The notes: a model not told the origin generated them from the letters alone. Shown: positions 15,663 to 26,402, counted from the stretch's first letter. The stretch is 64,000 bases of DNA from Cupriavidus agavae (GCF_004217045.1 NZ_SGXM01000001.1:1302001-1366000), one strand, 5' to 3'. A program made the numbers and translations.

Positions 15663-17570
15663 ATGTCCAGCGCCGCCCGCTCGCCGGGGTCTGCTCCGGT
15701 GACCGGCGAGACCTCCGCCTCCTATCGCCTCCTGGTCGAATCGATCAGCGACTATGCGATCTTCTCGCTCGATGCCACCGGGCATATTTCGAGCTGGAAC
15801 GCGGGCGCCCAGCGCATCAAGGGCTGGACCCGCGACGAGATCCTGGGGCGGCATTTCTCCGACTTCTATACCGACGAGGCCAAGGCGCGCAACTGGCCGG
15901 CGCTCGAACTCGAAGCCGCGGCGCGGCTGGGCCGCTTCGAGGACGAAGGCTGGCGCCTGCGCAAGGACGGCACGCAATTCTGGGCCAACGTGGTCATCAC
16001 GGCGCTGCACGACGAGAGCGGGAAGCTGGTGGGATTCGGCAAGGTCACGCGCGACATGACCGAGCAGCGCCGCACCGCCGAGGCGCTACGCCAGAGCGAG
16101 GAAACGTTCCGGATGCTGGTGGAGAGCGTCAAGGACTACGCGATCTTCATGCTCGACGTGGGCGGCCATGTCATCAGCTGGAACTCGGGCGCCTCCTATA
16201 TCAAGGGCTACCGCCGCGACGAGATTCTCGGCAAGCATTTCTCGGTGTTCTACCCGGCCGAGGACCTGGCCGCCGGCAAGCCCGCCCGCGAGCTGGTGGT
16301 GGCCCGCGAGGTGGGCCGGATCGAGGACGAAGGCTGGCGCGTGCGCAAGGACGGCTCGCTGTTCTGGGCCAACGTCACGATCACGGCCATCTACGACGAG
16401 AAGCGCGAACTGCGCGGCTTCGCCAAGGTCACGCGCGACATGAGCGAGCGCAAGCGGCTGGAGGAGCTTGAGCAATCGGAACGGCGCATGAACGAATTCC
16501 TGGCCACCCTCTCGCACGAACTCCGCAACCCGCTGGCGCCCATGCGCAATGCGCTGACCGTGATGCAGCTGCGCCCCGACGACCCCGGCGCCATGCTCAA
16601 GAGCATGGGACTGGTGGAGCGGCAGATGTCGCACCTGACGCGGCTGGTGGACGACCTGCTCGACGTGGGCCGCATCGCCGCCGGCAAGATCGACCTGCGC
16701 CATGAACCGGTGGACGCCAACGACATCCTGACGCTCGGCATCGAGGCCGCCGAGCCCGCGTTGGCCGCGAAGTCCCAGACCGTCACGGTGACCACGGACT
16801 CGGGGCCGATGCCGCTGCTGGTGGACCGCACCCGGCTCACGCAGGTCATGCAGAACCTGCTGCTCAACGCCTCGAAATTCTCGCCGCCGGGGGCGGCGAT
16901 CGCCGTGGCCGCCTCGGTGCGCCAGCGCACGCTCGTGATCCAGGTCATCGACCATGGCCGGGGCATCTCGCCGGGATCGCTGGAATCGATCTTCAACCTG
17001 TTCGTGCAGGAAGACCGCCCCGGCAGCAGCGCCCAGGGCGGGCTCGGCATCGGCCTGTCGCTGTGCCGCTCGCTCGTGGAAATGCACGGCGGCTCGGTAT
17101 CGGCCACCAGCGAAGGACCGGGCATGGGCGCCACGTTCACGGTGCAACTGCCGATGGCGGCCATGCCCGATGCCACGCCGGTACCTGACGACGGCACGCC
17201 CGCCACGACCCCCCACCACCGCATCCTGCTGGTCGACGACAACCGCGACGCGGCCGACAGCATGTCGATCCTGCTGGAAATGTCGGGCCACGAGGTCACC
17301 ATCGCCTACGACGGCATGGAAGCCATCCACGCCGCCGCCCGCGTGCGCCCGGACGTGGCGCTGATCGACCTGGCCATGCCCGGCATGGACGGCTTTGCGG
17401 TGATCCACGCGCTGCGCGGCATGCCGGCGCTGGCCAACACGCGCTATGTGGCCCTGACCGGCTTCGGCCAAAGCTCCGACCGCGAACAGACCAAGGCGGC
17501 CGGCTTCCATATGCATCTGGTCAAGCCGATCGAACTCGATGTCCTGCTGAAGGTGATCGCGGGGGATTGA
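15663..17570 (+). CDS. PAS-PAS hybrid sensor histidine kinase
   Basis: 635 residues. Two PAS domains (about 22-133 and 150-260) are so alike (both carry DYAIF.LD..GH..SWN.GA..IKG..RDEILG.HFS and DEGWR.RKDG..FWANV.ITA) that they are an internal duplication. Then HisKA with the phospho-accepting histidine in TLSHELRNPLAPM, an HATPase domain (LLNASKF; DHGRGIS; GGLGIGLSLC) and a C-terminal receiver with acceptor aspartate in ALIDLAMPGMDG. No transmembrane segment, so a soluble cytoplasmic sensor; PAS ligands cannot be told from sequence. The start at 15663 is set by the onset of the PAS region. No partner regulator is adjacent. Confidence 0.88.
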   Translation: MSSAARSPGSAPVTGETSASYRLLVESISDYAIFSLDATGHISSWNAGAQRIKGWTRDEILGRHFSDFYTDEAKARNWPALELEAAARLGRFEDEGWRLRKDGTQFWANVVITALHDESGKLVGFGKVTRDMTEQRRTAEALRQSEETFRMLVESVKDYAIFMLDVGGHVISWNSGASYIKGYRRDEILGKHFSVFYPAEDLAAGKPARELVVAREVGRIEDEGWRVRKDGSLFWANVTITAIYDEKRELRGFAKVTRDMSERKRLEELEQSERRMNEFLATLSHELRNPLAPMRNALTVMQLRPDDPGAMLKSMGLVERQMSHLTRLVDDLLDVGRIAAGKIDLRHEPVDANDILTLGIEAAEPALAAKSQTVTVTTDSGPMPLLVDRTRLTQVMQNLLLNASKFSPPGAAIAVAASVRQRTLVIQVIDHGRGISPGSLESIFNLFVQEDRPGSSAQGGLGIGLSLCRSLVEMHGGSVSATSEGPGMGATFTVQLPMAAMPDATPVPDDGTPATTPHHRILLVDDNRDAADSMSILLEMSGHEVTIAYDGMEAIHAAARVRPDVALIDLAMPGMDGFAVIHALRGMPALANTRYVALTGFGQSSDREQTKAAGFHMHLVKPIELDVLLKVIAGD

Positions 17571-17620
17571 GGAAGCCCGGGCGAGGTGCAGCGCTCAACC
17601 TTCCGGCAGTGGCTTTTGCA

Positions 17621-17872
17621 TCACAAAGATTTGTGTCGGGAGCGCGCCTTCTCGAACCGGGAGGCTTCCAACGCCAGCCGCAGGTACTTGAGGAAAATCA
17701 AACCGAGCAGGAACGTCACGAGCAGGGAAAGCTCGACGATCGCCAACCAGGCCCACGGCCAAACCTCATGCAGGCCGAGCGCGGCTACGGTGACGGCCGC
17801 CGCGCAGTAGAGCAGCCCGAGGGCAAGACCAAGATAGACGCCCGAAGCGTCTTTCGAGCGCTGCTGGCTCAT
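17621..17872 (-). CDS. Small two-helix membrane protein, unknown function
   Basis: 83 residues. Two hydrophobic segments: YLGLALGLLYCAAAVTVAAL and WAWLAIVELSLLVTFLLGLIF, then a basic tail (FEKARSRHKSL). The start at 17872 is decided by an AAAGGGG site five bases upstream; an in-frame extension to 17950 lacks one. I recognise no family. It lies downstream of pdeM on the same strand with a 227-base gap that contains nothing I can name. Confidence 0.55.
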   Translation of the reverse strand: MSQQRSKDASGVYLGLALGLLYCAAAVTVAALGLHEVWPWAWLAIVELSLLVTFLLGLIFLKYLRLALEASRFEKARSRHKSL

Positions 17873-18099
17873 GCAACCCCTTTGCGTGTCAGTGAATGTG
17901 GCGCCCCCGGCCTGCAGCACGGCCGCAGGGGTACGATGGCTGCCCCCCATGCGATATCTACCCGGGGCCGGTCTTCCGGCTGGCAGCGACTGGCCCCGCT
18001 CCGCGCGAGAAATTACCGTCTTTCCCGCACGTCAGGAATCGCTGGTGCAACGCGCTTTTAACGCTGCGCAAAGAAATCCGAAAATCAATGTCTGCCGAT

Positions 18100-18780
18100 T
18101 TACCGGCTTCCCGGCACGGCCCACACCCGTCCGTCGCCCACCACGAACAGTCGCTCGCCCGCTTCCGCGCGGACCGACGCCAGCCCCGTGAAGGCGCCGA
18201 ATGCGGGCAGGATGGCCCCCTGCTCGCCCACCACGAAGCACGGCAGGCGCAGCCGGTCGCCGCCCGCCCCGCGCAGCACGCAGCCGGGGTGCAGGTGGCC
18301 GGCCAGCACGTATCCCGCCGGCCTCGGTCCCGGCTCGTGGCAGAGCGCAAACGGCCCCGCCACCAGCGGTTCGGTGACGACCGAGAAGCCCAGCCCTTCG
18401 GGCGGGTCGCCGGCGTGGGTGTCGTGGTTGCCGCGCACCAGCGTGCAGTGCACGCGCGACGGCATGGCGCGGCGCCAGTCGTGGAGGGCCAGCAGCACGG
18501 CGGCGGTGCGGGCGGCGCGGGCGTGGAGAAAATCGCCGAGGAAGACGAAATCGCGGGCCGGATAGCGGCGGGCCAGGTCGAGCAGGCGCGCGAGGTTGTC
18601 GGCCGTGGTGCCGTGCGGCACGGGCTGGCCCCAGGCGCGGAACGCGGCCGCCTTGCCGATGTGGATGTCGGCGGCCATCAGCATGGCGGCGCGCGGCCAC
18701 CAGATGGCGTGTTCGGGCAGCAGCCAGAGCGTCTCGCCTGCCACCTCGATGACCTGGGCACCCGCCTCGGCTGGCGTCAT
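18100..18780 (-). CDS. pdeM: Ligase-associated metallophosphoesterase PdeM
   Basis: 226 residues, calcineurin-like phosphoesterase. The metal-binding motifs follow the family order: ADIHIGK (about 37-43), GDFLHAR, RGNHDTH and AGHLHPG. Family members associated with the ligase cluster are manganese-dependent DNA nucleases/phosphoesterases. It is the last gene of a four-gene repair operon; its ATG overlaps the helicase stop as ATGA, indicating co-translation. The operon is a recognised proteobacterial DNA-repair unit, though its damage substrate is not settled. Confidence 0.9.
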   Translation of the reverse strand: MTPAEAGAQVIEVAGETLWLLPEHAIWWPRAAMLMAADIHIGKAAAFRAWGQPVPHGTTADNLARLLDLARRYPARDFVFLGDFLHARAARTAAVLLALHDWRRAMPSRVHCTLVRGNHDTHAGDPPEGLGFSVVTEPLVAGPFALCHEPGPRPAGYVLAGHLHPGCVLRGAGGDRLRLPCFVVGEQGAILPAFGAFTGLASVRAEAGERLFVVGDGRVWAVPGSR

Positions 18781-21440
18781 AGCATCGGCAGCGGCTTGGA
18801 CGGCTTGCGGGCGCGGCGGGGCTTGCGCGGGTTGCCGGACCTGGCATGGTCGGCCATGCCGAAGCGCGCCACTTCGGCCACCTGCCCGGCATCCGGGGCT
18901 TCCTCGTCGGGCGGCGCGTCGTCGCCCCGTGCGGCGGCCTTCTCCAGATCGGCCAGCATGCGGGCGATGCGGTCGGCCAGCTTCTCGGTGCTCAGTTTCT
19001 CGCGCAGGAACTCGACGATCAGCGGGAACGACAGCGGCGACGGCCGTTTCAGTTCGCGCAGGTCGAGCCGCAGCGCTGCCATGCGGGCCAGCGTGTCGGC
19101 CAGCCGGTGGGCGTCCAGCTCCTGCATCAGTACCTCGCGCTCGGCCTGCCCGAGCAGCAGGTTGCCGGGATCGTGCTTGCGGAAGACCTCGTAGAACAGG
19201 CTCGACGACGCCTGAAGCTGCCGCGCGCTGTGATGGGCGCCCGGATAGCCCTGGAAGATCAGCCCCGACACCCGCGCGATCTCGCGGAAGCGCCGCAGCG
19301 ACAGTTCGCCCGCGTTGAGGCTGCCCATCACGTCGGCGGCCAGGTCGCGCTGGCGCTCCTCGGCCAGCACCAGCGGCAGCCACTTCGCCCAGTCCAGCGG
19401 CGCGGAGGCCAGCAGTTCCAGCCCATAGTCGTTGACCGCCACCGAGAACGTGGCCGGCACCTTCTGGCCGAGCCGCCACGCCAGCAGGCTGCCCAGCCCC
19501 AGGTGCACCGAGCGGCCGGCAAACGGGTACAGGAACAGATGCCAGCCCTCGCGGGACTGCAGCGTCTCGGCCAGCAGCGTCTGCGGCGACGGCAGCGCGG
19601 ACCAACGCGCCTGCAGCGCCACCAGCGGCGCGATCAGCGGCAGTTCGGGCGTGGTGGCGGGGTCGAGCCGGCCCGCCTGCACGGCGTCGAGCGTCGCCAC
19701 CACGGCCTCGGCCAGTTCGGTGGAGAGCGGCATCTTGCTGCCGTTCCAGCGCGGCACGGTCGGGCGCTTGCCCGTGGCGCGGCGCACGTAGGCGGTCATC
19801 TCCTGCACGCGCACCAGTTCCAGCAGCCGCCCGCCGAACAGGAAGCAGTCGCCCGGTGCCAGCCGCGCGATGAAGCCTTCCTCCACCGTGCCGAGCGACG
19901 AGCCGCCGCTGCCGGCGCGTGTCCAGAACTTCACCTGCATCGTGGCGTCGCTGACGATGGTGCCCACGCTCATCCGGTGGCGGCGCGCCAGCCGGGCGTC
20001 GGGCACGCGCCACGTGCCGCTGTCGTCGGGCTCGGCGCGGCGGTAGTCGGGATAGGCGGCCAGCGTCGGACCGCCCTGGCGCACGAAATCCAGGCACCAG
20101 TGCCATTCTTCGTCGGTCAGGTTGCGGTAGGCCCAGGTCTGGCGCACCTCGTCGCGCAGGTCGTCGGCCGCGAAGCCGCCGCCCAGCGCCACGGTGACCA
20201 GATGCTGCACGAGCACGTCGAGCGGCTTGTCCGGCGATTCGCGCGCCTCCATCCTGCCGGCGGCGATGGCATGGCGGGCCGCCACCGACTCCACCAGTTC
20301 CAGGCTGTGCGTGGGCACCACGGTCACGCGCGAGGCGCGTCCCGGCGCGTGGCCCGAGCGTCCGGCCCGCTGCAGCAACCGCGCCACGCCCTTGGGCGAA
20401 CCGATCTGCAACACGCGCTCCACGGGCAGGAAATCCACGCCAAGGTCCAGGCTCGATGTACAGACCACGGCCCGCAGCGCGCCGTTCTTGAGATTGACCT
20501 CCACCCACTCGCGCACGGCCCGGTCCAGCGAGCCGTGGTGCAGCGCGATCTGGCCGGCCCAGTCAGGCCGCGCGTCGAGGATGGCCTGGTACCAGAGTTC
20601 GGACTGGGACCGGGTGTTCAGGAACACCAGCGACGTGCTGCTCGATTCGAGTTCGCGCAGCACGTGCGGCAGCATCGACAGCCCGAGGTGCCCGGCCCAC
20701 GGAAAGCGCCCGGCCGCGTCGGGCAGCAGCGTGTCGACGATCAGCGTCTTCGGCGTATGGCCGTGCACGATCACGCGGCGCTCGGGCGGCACGCCAGCCA
20801 GCAGCACGTCGCGCGCATGGTCGAGGTTGCCGAGCGTGGCCGACAGCCCCCAGATGCGCAGGTCGGGCTGCCAGCGGTGCAGCCGCGCCAGCGCCAGTTG
20901 CACCTGCACGCCGCGCTTGCTGCCGATCAGTTCGTGCCACTCGTCGACGACCACCAGCTTCACGCGGCCCAGCGCCTCGCGCGCATCGGCCCGGGTCAGC
21001 AGCAGCGACAGGCTCTCGGGCGTGGTGACCAGCGCGGTTGGCAGCCGGCGGGCCTGCGCGGCGCGCTCGCTGCTGCCGGTATCGCCGGTACGCAGCGCCA
21101 CGGCCCAGTCGAGCCCGAGTTCGGCCAGCGGCGCCTGCAGCGCCCGCGCGGTATCGGCGGCCAGCGCGCGCATCGGCGTGAGCCACAGCACGGTCAGCGG
21201 CGGCACCGGCGCGCCGGCGCGGGTGGGCGGCGTGGCGAACGCCAGCAGCGCGCCCAGCCAGGCCGCGTAGGTCTTGCCGGTGCCGGTGGTGGCGTGCAGC
21301 AGCCCGCTCTGGCCCTGGGCGATGGCGTCCCACACGGCGCGCTGGAAGTCGAAAGGCTGCCAGTGGCGGGCGGCGAACAGCGCCGGCAGCGCTTCGGCTA
21401 CCGGTGGGGCGGGCGCGAACGGGGCGTCGCCGGCCTTCAT
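18777..21440 (-). CDS. Ligase-associated Lhr-core type DEXH helicase
   Basis: 887-residue superfamily 2 helicase. Walker A is TTGTGKT (51-57), the DEXH box is VVDEWHEL, and motif VI is seen in [14 protein letters not shown]. The C-terminal half carries the winged-helix and beta-barrel region of the Lhr core (without the long C-terminal extension of full-length Lhr). Such enzymes are 3'-to-5' DNA translocases that unwind RNA:DNA hybrids or duplex DNA. The start at 21440 overlaps the ligase stop (ATGA), and the stop overlaps the pdeM start. Length and motifs match the cluster-specific family. Confidence 0.92.
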   Translation of the reverse strand: MKAGDAPFAPAPPVAEALPALFAARHWQPFDFQRAVWDAIAQGQSGLLHATTGTGKTYAAWLGALLAFATPPTRAGAPVPPLTVLWLTPMRALAADTARALQAPLAELGLDWAVALRTGDTGSSERAAQARRLPTALVTTPESLSLLLTRADAREALGRVKLVVVDEWHELIGSKRGVQVQLALARLHRWQPDLRIWGLSATLGNLDHARDVLLAGVPPERRVIVHGHTPKTLIVDTLLPDAAGRFPWAGHLGLSMLPHVLRELESSSTSLVFLNTRSQSELWYQAILDARPDWAGQIALHHGSLDRAVREWVEVNLKNGALRAVVCTSSLDLGVDFLPVERVLQIGSPKGVARLLQRAGRSGHAPGRASRVTVVPTHSLELVESVAARHAIAAGRMEARESPDKPLDVLVQHLVTVALGGGFAADDLRDEVRQTWAYRNLTDEEWHWCLDFVRQGGPTLAAYPDYRRAEPDDSGTWRVPDARLARRHRMSVGTIVSDATMQVKFWTRAGSGGSSLGTVEEGFIARLAPGDCFLFGGRLLELVRVQEMTAYVRRATGKRPTVPRWNGSKMPLSTELAEAVVATLDAVQAGRLDPATTPELPLIAPLVALQARWSALPSPQTLLAETLQSREGWHLFLYPFAGRSVHLGLGSLLAWRLGQKVPATFSVAVNDYGLELLASAPLDWAKWLPLVLAEERQRDLAADVMGSLNAGELSLRRFREIARVSGLIFQGYPGAHHSARQLQASSSLFYEVFRKHDPGNLLLGQAEREVLMQELDAHRLADTLARMAALRLDLRELKRPSPLSFPLIVEFLREKLSTEKLADRIARMLADLEKAAARGDDAPPDEEAPDAGQVAEVARFGMADHARSGNPRKPRRARKPSKPLPML

Positions 21441-23101
21441 GCCGGCTCCCGGGCGGCGGCCGGCAGCATGGCTTCGAGCGTGGCGAGCGTGTCGGCCTCC
21501 TCCACGGGCTTGTCGGTGCGCCAGCGCAGCATGCGCGGAAAGCGCACGGCGATGCCGCTCTTGTGGCGTCCGCTGCGGCCGATCCCTTCGAAGCCGAGTT
21601 CGAAGACCTGGGTGGGCGTGACGCTGCGCACCGGCCCGAACGATTCCACGGTGGTCCGCCGCACGATGGCGTCCACCGCGCGCATTTCCTCGTCGGTCAG
21701 GCCCGAGTACGCCTTGGCGAACGGCACCAGCGCCCGGTCCGGCGTGCCGGGCGGCGCGTTCCAGACCGCGAACGTGAAATCGGTATAGAGGCTGGCGCGC
21801 CGGCCATGGCCGCGCTGGGCGTAGATCAGCACCGCGTCCACCGAGTACGGATCGATCTTCCATTTCCACCACAGGCCCACGTCCCGGGTGCGGCCGGCGC
21901 CGTAGGCGGCATCCACGCCCTTGAGCATGAAGCCCTCCACGCCAAGCTCGCGCGACGCCTCGCGCAGCCGGGCGAAGTGCGGCCAGTCGTCCGCCTCGAC
22001 CTGCGGGCTCAGCTCCAGCGCCGGGTGTACGTGGTCGGCCACCACGCGGGCCAGTTGCGCGCGGCGCTCGGCCTGGGGGCGGCCGCGCCAGTCCTCGCCC
22101 TGCCATTCGAGCAGGTCGTAGGCCATCAGGATGGCCGGGGCGTCGCGCAGCAGCCTGGCGCCGAGCGTCTTGCGGCCGATCCGTTGCTGCAGCAGCGCAA
22201 ACGGCTGCACGCGGCCGTCGATCCAGATCACGATCTCGCCGTCCAGCACGGTGCCGTCCGGCAGCGCCTGGGCGGCGGCGGCCAGTTCGGGAAAGCGCTC
22301 GGTAATCAGTTCCTCGCCGCGCGACCAGAGCCAGGTCTGGCCCGCGCGGCGCACCAGTTGTGCGCGGATGCCGTCCCACTTCCACTCCACCTGCCAGCGC
22401 GACGCGGCCCCGAGCAGGTCGTCGAACTGTTCGACCGGTGCCTGTAGCGGGTGGGCCAGGAAGAACGGGTAAGGCTGGCCGCCGCGCAGCACCGTACCGC
22501 CCTCGCCCTCGGACGGATCGACCAGCGCCAGGAAGCGCTCGGCCGTGGGTTTCAGCGAGATATCGGTATAGCCGACCATGCGTTCGGCCACGCGCTTGGG
22601 GTCGATGCCGGCCACCTCGCCCAGCGCACGCGTGACCAGCAGTTTCGACACCCCCACGCGGAAGCTGCCCGTGATCAGCTTGAACAGCACCAGCCGGCCG
22701 CGTGCGTCGAGCGGCGGCCAGAGCGCGTCCAGCGCGGCGGTCAGCACCTCGGGCGGCTGGCCGCGCAGTGGCAGCAGGCGCTGCTCGACCCATTCGGCAA
22801 GGCCGGCATCGTCGGCGTGGTCGCCCTCGGGCAGCAGCAGCGCGATGGTCTCGGCCAGATCGCCCACGGCCTGGTAGCTCTCCTCGAACAGCCATTCGGG
22901 CAGCCGCGCGGCCCGCTGCGCCAGTTCGCGCAGCGCCGACACCGGCACGATCTGGCGCGGCTTGCCGCCGGACAGGAAATACGCCGCCCAGGCCGCGTCC
23001 TCGGGCGGCGCGCTGCGGAAGTACTCGCCCAGCGCGGCCAGCTTGGCCTTGCTCGACGTGGTGCCGTCGAGGGCGCTGTAGAGGTCGGCGAAGGCTTTCA
23101 T
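21437..23101 (-). CDS. Ligase-associated ATP-dependent DNA ligase
   Basis: 554 residues. The adenylation motif EWKWDGIR puts the nucleotidyl lysine at 241. The DNA-binding domain precedes it (residues 1-225), and the remaining nucleotidyltransferase motifs ([26 protein letters not shown]) and an OB domain follow. These bacterial ATP-dependent ligases are distinct from the essential NAD-dependent LigA and act in repair. Overlaps of ATGA type with the exonuclease upstream and the helicase downstream show strong translational coupling. Confidence 0.92.
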   Translation of the reverse strand: MKAFADLYSALDGTTSSKAKLAALGEYFRSAPPEDAAWAAYFLSGGKPRQIVPVSALRELAQRAARLPEWLFEESYQAVGDLAETIALLLPEGDHADDAGLAEWVEQRLLPLRGQPPEVLTAALDALWPPLDARGRLVLFKLITGSFRVGVSKLLVTRALGEVAGIDPKRVAERMVGYTDISLKPTAERFLALVDPSEGEGGTVLRGGQPYPFFLAHPLQAPVEQFDDLLGAASRWQVEWKWDGIRAQLVRRAGQTWLWSRGEELITERFPELAAAAQALPDGTVLDGEIVIWIDGRVQPFALLQQRIGRKTLGARLLRDAPAILMAYDLLEWQGEDWRGRPQAERRAQLARVVADHVHPALELSPQVEADDWPHFARLREASRELGVEGFMLKGVDAAYGAGRTRDVGLWWKWKIDPYSVDAVLIYAQRGHGRRASLYTDFTFAVWNAPPGTPDRALVPFAKAYSGLTDEEMRAVDAIVRRTTVESFGPVRSVTPTQVFELGFEGIGRSGRHKSGIAVRFPRMLRWRTDKPVEEADTLATLEAMLPAAAREPA

Positions 23102-24177
23102 CGGGGGGCCTCCGCCTCGGCCTCGGCCGGCGCGGCGCCGTCCCCACCGCTGTCCTGCACGTCGTCCACGTCGCCGAACTCGGTCTTGAACGATTGCGCG
23201 TCAAGCCCCTGCTCGGCCAGATAGCGCACCATCACCGGCACGTTGCCGTGGGTGACGATGACCCGCTGCGCGCCGGTGGCGCCGATGGCCTGCAGCAGGC
23301 CAGGCCAGTCGGCGTGGTCGGACAGCGCGAAGCCACGATCCACGCCGCGCCGGCGCCGCGTGCCGCGCAGTTGCATCCAGCCGCTGGCAAAGGCGTCGAT
23401 GGCCTCGGCGCCGAAGCGGCGCAGCCAGGTGGAGCGTTGCGCGGAAGGCGGCGCCACCACCAGCGCACGGTGCAGCGCGGGGCTGCGCGCCGGCAGGTCG
23501 GCCACGGTCATGGTGGGCGCCAGCGCCACGCCGGCCTCGGCATAGGCGCGGTTCAGGCCGGTCATCGCGCCGTGGACGATGATCGGCCCCGGCATCGCCA
23601 GATCGGCACCGGCGTGCCGCAGCATGCCGTGCAGGATGCGCTGCGCCTTGCCGAACGCGTAGCAGTACAGCACGCTGGCCCGGCCGGCGGCGGCGTTCGA
23701 TTGCCACCAGCGGAAGATCTCGGCCATCAGCGTGGGCTGGTCCTGCCAGCGGTAGATCGGCAGCCCGAACGTGCTTTCGGTGATGAAGGTGTCGCAGCGC
23801 ACCGGCTCGAACGGCTCGCAGGTGCCGTCGTCCTCGACCTTGTAGTCGCCCGACGCCACCCAGACCTGGCCGCCGTGTTCGAGCCGGACCTGTGCCGAGC
23901 CAAGTACGTGGCCGGCCGGATGCAGGCTCAGCGTGACGCCGTGGTGGCTGATGCGCTGGCCGTACGGCAGCGTGTCGAGCGTGATGCCGGGCAGCCGGGC
24001 CAGCAGCACGCCGCGCCCGGGCTCGGCGCAGAGATAGTGTTCGTGGCCGAAGCGCGCATGGTCGGAATGGGCGTGCGTGATGACGGCGCGCGCCACCGGC
24101 CGCCAGGGGTCGATGTAGAAGTCGCCGGGCGGGCAGTACAACCCCTCCGGCCGTGCCACGATCAGGTCTGAAGCCAT
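23098..24177 (-). CDS. Ligase-associated MBL-fold DNA exonuclease
   Basis: 359 residues, metallo-beta-lactamase plus beta-CASP fold, as in SNM1/Artemis and CPSF nucleases. The metal motif is [12 protein letters not shown] (about residues 35-46), with further ligands in GHVLG and in LSDHADW. The family is annotated as the exonuclease that accompanies the ATP-dependent ligase, a nuclease that would trim ends before joining. First of the four repair genes proper. A small membrane-protein gene ends 10 bases upstream and is probably in the same message. Confidence 0.9.
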   Translation of the reverse strand: MASDLIVARPEGLYCPPGDFYIDPWRPVARAVITHAHSDHARFGHEHYLCAEPGRGVLLARLPGITLDTLPYGQRISHHGVTLSLHPAGHVLGSAQVRLEHGGQVWVASGDYKVEDDGTCEPFEPVRCDTFITESTFGLPIYRWQDQPTLMAEIFRWWQSNAAAGRASVLYCYAFGKAQRILHGMLRHAGADLAMPGPIIVHGAMTGLNRAYAEAGVALAPTMTVADLPARSPALHRALVVAPPSAQRSTWLRRFGAEAIDAFASGWMQLRGTRRRRGVDRGFALSDHADWPGLLQAIGATGAQRVIVTHGNVPVMVRYLAEQGLDAQSFKTEFGDVDDVQDSGGDGAAPAEAEAEAPR

Positions 24178-24187
24178 GTCGTTCGGG

Positions 24188-24463
24188 TCATGGGCCGGGC
24201 GCCGCCCCGGCGGTGTGGTCCCGGTCCTTCTGCTCGCGCTCGGCCTTGGCCTGGCCCCGCAGGTTCAGCGCGGCCAGCGCAAACTGCAGCACCACCAGTG
24301 CCCAGGCGCTGGTATGCAGGCCCCAGCCTACCCAGAGCGCGTTACTGAACAGAAACAGCCAGAACCCGGCCTTGCGGCGGCCCGCGGCGGACGAGCCCAC
24401 CAGCCACGTGGCGAGCACCGTCACCGCCATTGCGGGCCATTGCAATGCGTCGAGCCAATCCAT
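24188..24463 (-). CDS. Small three-helix membrane protein heading the repair operon
   Basis: 91 residues with three hydrophobic segments (about 7-24, 33-50, 55-75) and a charged C-terminal tail (RGQAKAEREQKDRDH). The start at 24463 has a strong GGAGGGG site. Its spacing and its W/G-rich loop (NALWVGWGLHTSAW) recall small SemiSWEET/PnuC-like membrane proteins, but this is only a resemblance. It ends ten bases before the exonuclease start, so it is very likely co-transcribed with the ligase cluster. Function unknown. Confidence 0.65.
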   Translation of the reverse strand: MDWLDALQWPAMAVTVLATWLVGSSAAGRRKAGFWLFLFSNALWVGWGLHTSAWALVVLQFALAALNLRGQAKAEREQKDRDHTAGAAPGP

Positions 24464-24759
24464 CGCCCCTCCCCCGCGCGGTTCGCGCCGATGCGCCATG
24501 GTTCAAGACTAGGCTCCGGCCCGCCGGGCCGACAGCCGTGGCGCTCCCCGTCGGGGTGTCGGCGATTTCTCACATGGCGATGACCCGTAAGTGTATTATT
24601 CGCCACATCATAGTCACATGCTGATTTCGGTTGTGGCGTCAATCAGCCGCAGGCCGATAGTGTGAGCTATGAATCCCTCCTAGAATGAAACGGTTTCGCT
24701 TAATTCTGCGGACGCAAACCCGCGTCCGGTGAATGCCAACCCATCAAGAAAGACGCCCG
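24464..24759. other. Divergent intergenic region, repair operon / stressosome operon
   Basis: About 296 bases, must hold both promoters. It contains a small perfect hairpin (CGGACGC at 24709-24715 with GCGTCCG at 24722-24728) in the leader of the stressosome operon, and a TCCTAGAATG segment at about 24678. The latter also occurs before the J-protein gene (about 45177) and may be a -10 region. No clear -35 box at the right distance in either case. Confidence 0.4.
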
Positions 24760-25614
24760 ATGCGCCGAGAAAACCAGCGACTTGCCGACCTCCTGCGTGA
24801 CGAACAGGCCAATATCCTGCGCGGCTGGACCGCCGAATATCAAAGCTACGCCGACGGACGCGGGTTGACCCGGGACCTGCAGGCGCAGCAGGAATCGATC
24901 CTGCGCGAACTGGAGGCCGGCGTACGGGCCGACGGCGACGCCGACAACTTCGGCGGCCCCGCCTGGCAGCGGCTGCGCGACGTACTGGCGCAACTCTCCA
25001 ACGACCGCGCGGCGCAGGGCGAGACCGCCGACGTGACCAGCGGCTTCGTGCTGGCGCTCAAGCGGCCCGTCTTCGACGGCCTGCAGCGCCAGGGCGGCAG
25101 CGCCGTGGAGGGCCAGATCGACGCGCTGTGGCTGATCTCGGCCCTGGCCGACCGCATGGCGCAATGGACGGTGGCCAACTACCAGAAGACCCGCGAGGAC
25201 ATCATCGTGCGCCAGCAGCACGAACTGATGGAACTGTCCACGCCGGTGATCAAGCTCTGGGACGGCGTGCTGGCCGTGCCGCTGATCGGCACGCTGGACA
25301 GCAGCCGGGCGCAGATGGTCATGGAATCGCTGCTCGAACGACTGGTGGAAACCGGCTCGGAACTGGCGATCATCGACATCACTGGCGTGCCGACCGTCGA
25401 TACGCTCGTGGCACAGCATCTGATGAAGACCGTGACGGCCATCCGGCTGATGGGTGCCGAGAGCATCATCAGCGGCATCCGCCCCCAGATCGCGCAGACC
25501 ATTGTCCACCTGGGCATCGACCTGCAGGGCATCGTCACCAAGTCCACGCTGGCCGACGCGCTGCGCACGGCCATGCGCATGACCGGCCACACGGTGGCCC
25601 GGGACGCCAGCTGA
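24760..25614 (+). CDS. rsbR: RsbR-type stressosome scaffold (RsbRD N-domain + STAS)
   Basis: 284 residues. Residues 1-150 form a helical sensor domain of the RsbRD type; residues 160-275 are a STAS domain. Two threonines match the kinase sites of Bacillus RsbRA: T161 in ELSTPVIKLWD and T215 in the VDT of DITGVPTVDTLV. In Bacillus, RsbR and RsbS build the stressosome and hold the kinase RsbT. First of six co-directional genes; rsbS starts 17 bases after its stop. An upstream in-frame ATG at 24733 exists; 24760 fits the usual N terminus better. Family call is strong; signal sensed is unknown. Confidence 0.85.
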   Translation: MRRENQRLADLLRDEQANILRGWTAEYQSYADGRGLTRDLQAQQESILRELEAGVRADGDADNFGGPAWQRLRDVLAQLSNDRAAQGETADVTSGFVLALKRPVFDGLQRQGGSAVEGQIDALWLISALADRMAQWTVANYQKTREDIIVRQQHELMELSTPVIKLWDGVLAVPLIGTLDSSRAQMVMESLLERLVETGSELAIIDITGVPTVDTLVAQHLMKTVTAIRLMGAESIISGIRPQIAQTIVHLGIDLQGIVTKSTLADALRTAMRMTGHTVARDAS

Positions 25615-25630
25615 GCGGAAGGGCATCGAC

Positions 25631-25990
25631 ATGGAACGCATTCCTATCCTGCGCATGGGCAAGCACCTGCTTGTCACGATCCAGATCGACATGCAGGACC
25701 AGACCGCGCTGCAGCTGCAGGAAGACCTGGCCACGATGGTCGAGAAATCGAGCGCCCACGGCGTGCTGATCGACGTCTCGGCCTTGGAAATGGTGGATTC
25801 CTTCATCGGGCGCATGCTGGTCAGCATCTCCGACATCGGCCGGCTGCTGGGCGCCACTACCGTGGTGGTGGGCATCCGCCCCGCGGTGGCCATCACGCTG
25901 GTGGAACTGGGCCTGTCACTGGGCGGCGTGAAGACGGCGCTCAACGTGGAGCGCGGCATGGCCCTGCTCGACAACAACCGGATACGATGA
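25631..25990 (+). CDS. rsbS: RsbS-type STAS stressosome protein
   Basis: 119-residue single STAS domain. Ser57, in LEMVDSFIGRML, aligns with the serine of Bacillus RsbS that RsbT phosphorylates to release itself. It sits between rsbR and rsbT as in known RsbRST modules, with a GGAAGGG site before its ATG. Role: co-scaffold of the stressosome and negative regulator of RsbT. Confidence 0.87.
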   Translation: MERIPILRMGKHLLVTIQIDMQDQTALQLQEDLATMVEKSSAHGVLIDVSALEMVDSFIGRMLVSISDIGRLLGATTVVVGIRPAVAITLVELGLSLGGVKTALNVERGMALLDNNRIR

Positions 25991-25991
25991 C

Positions 25992-26402
25992 GTGGCGACC
26001 GAACTTGCCTCCACAGGCAGCGCACCGATCCGCGACGAGCGCGACATCGTGCAGGCGCGTGCCGTGGTACGCACCCTGACGGCCCAGCTGAAGTTCTCGC
26101 TGGTGGAACAGACCAAGATGATTACGGCCGCCAGCGAACTGGCGCGCAATACCATGGTGTACGGCCGGGGCGGCGAAATGCGCTGGGAGATCGTGTCCGA
26201 AGGCATCCGGCGCGGGCTGCGGCTGCATTTCGAGGACCAGGGTCCGGGCATTCCGGATGTCGAGCAGGCGCTGGTGGACGGCTGGACCACGGGCAGCGGG
26301 CTCGGCATGGGGCTGTCCGGCACCAAGCGGCTGGTGAACGATTTCGCCATCCGCACCAAAGTTGGCGAGGGAACCTGTGTCAGCATCACTCGGTGGAAGT
26401 AA
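25992..26402 (+). CDS. rsbT: RsbT-type serine kinase (HATPase)
   Basis: 136 residues, GTG start one base after the rsbS stop. GHKL ATP-binding motifs: N box in ASELARNTMVYG, G1 box DQGPGIPD, and G2 box GSGLGMGLSG. Matches the length and motif spacing of RsbT, the kinase that phosphorylates RsbR/RsbS and then leaves the complex to activate a downstream output. In Bacillus that output is the phosphatase RsbU; no RsbU homologue is here, and the next genes suggest a two-component output instead. Confidence 0.87.
   Translation: MATELASTGSAPIRDERDIVQARAVVRTLTAQLKFSLVEQTKMITAASELARNTMVYGRGGEMRWEIVSEGIRRGLRLHFEDQGPGIPDVEQALVDGWTTGSGLGMGLSGTKRLVNDFAIRTKVGEGTCVSITRWK

Noticed and set aside
18846..21788. 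A 980-codon open frame on the plus strand opposite the repair helicase and ligase
   Set aside because: It mirrors the codon structure of strongly supported minus-strand genes and has His/Gln/Arg-rich low-complexity content typical of antisense frames in GC-rich DNA.
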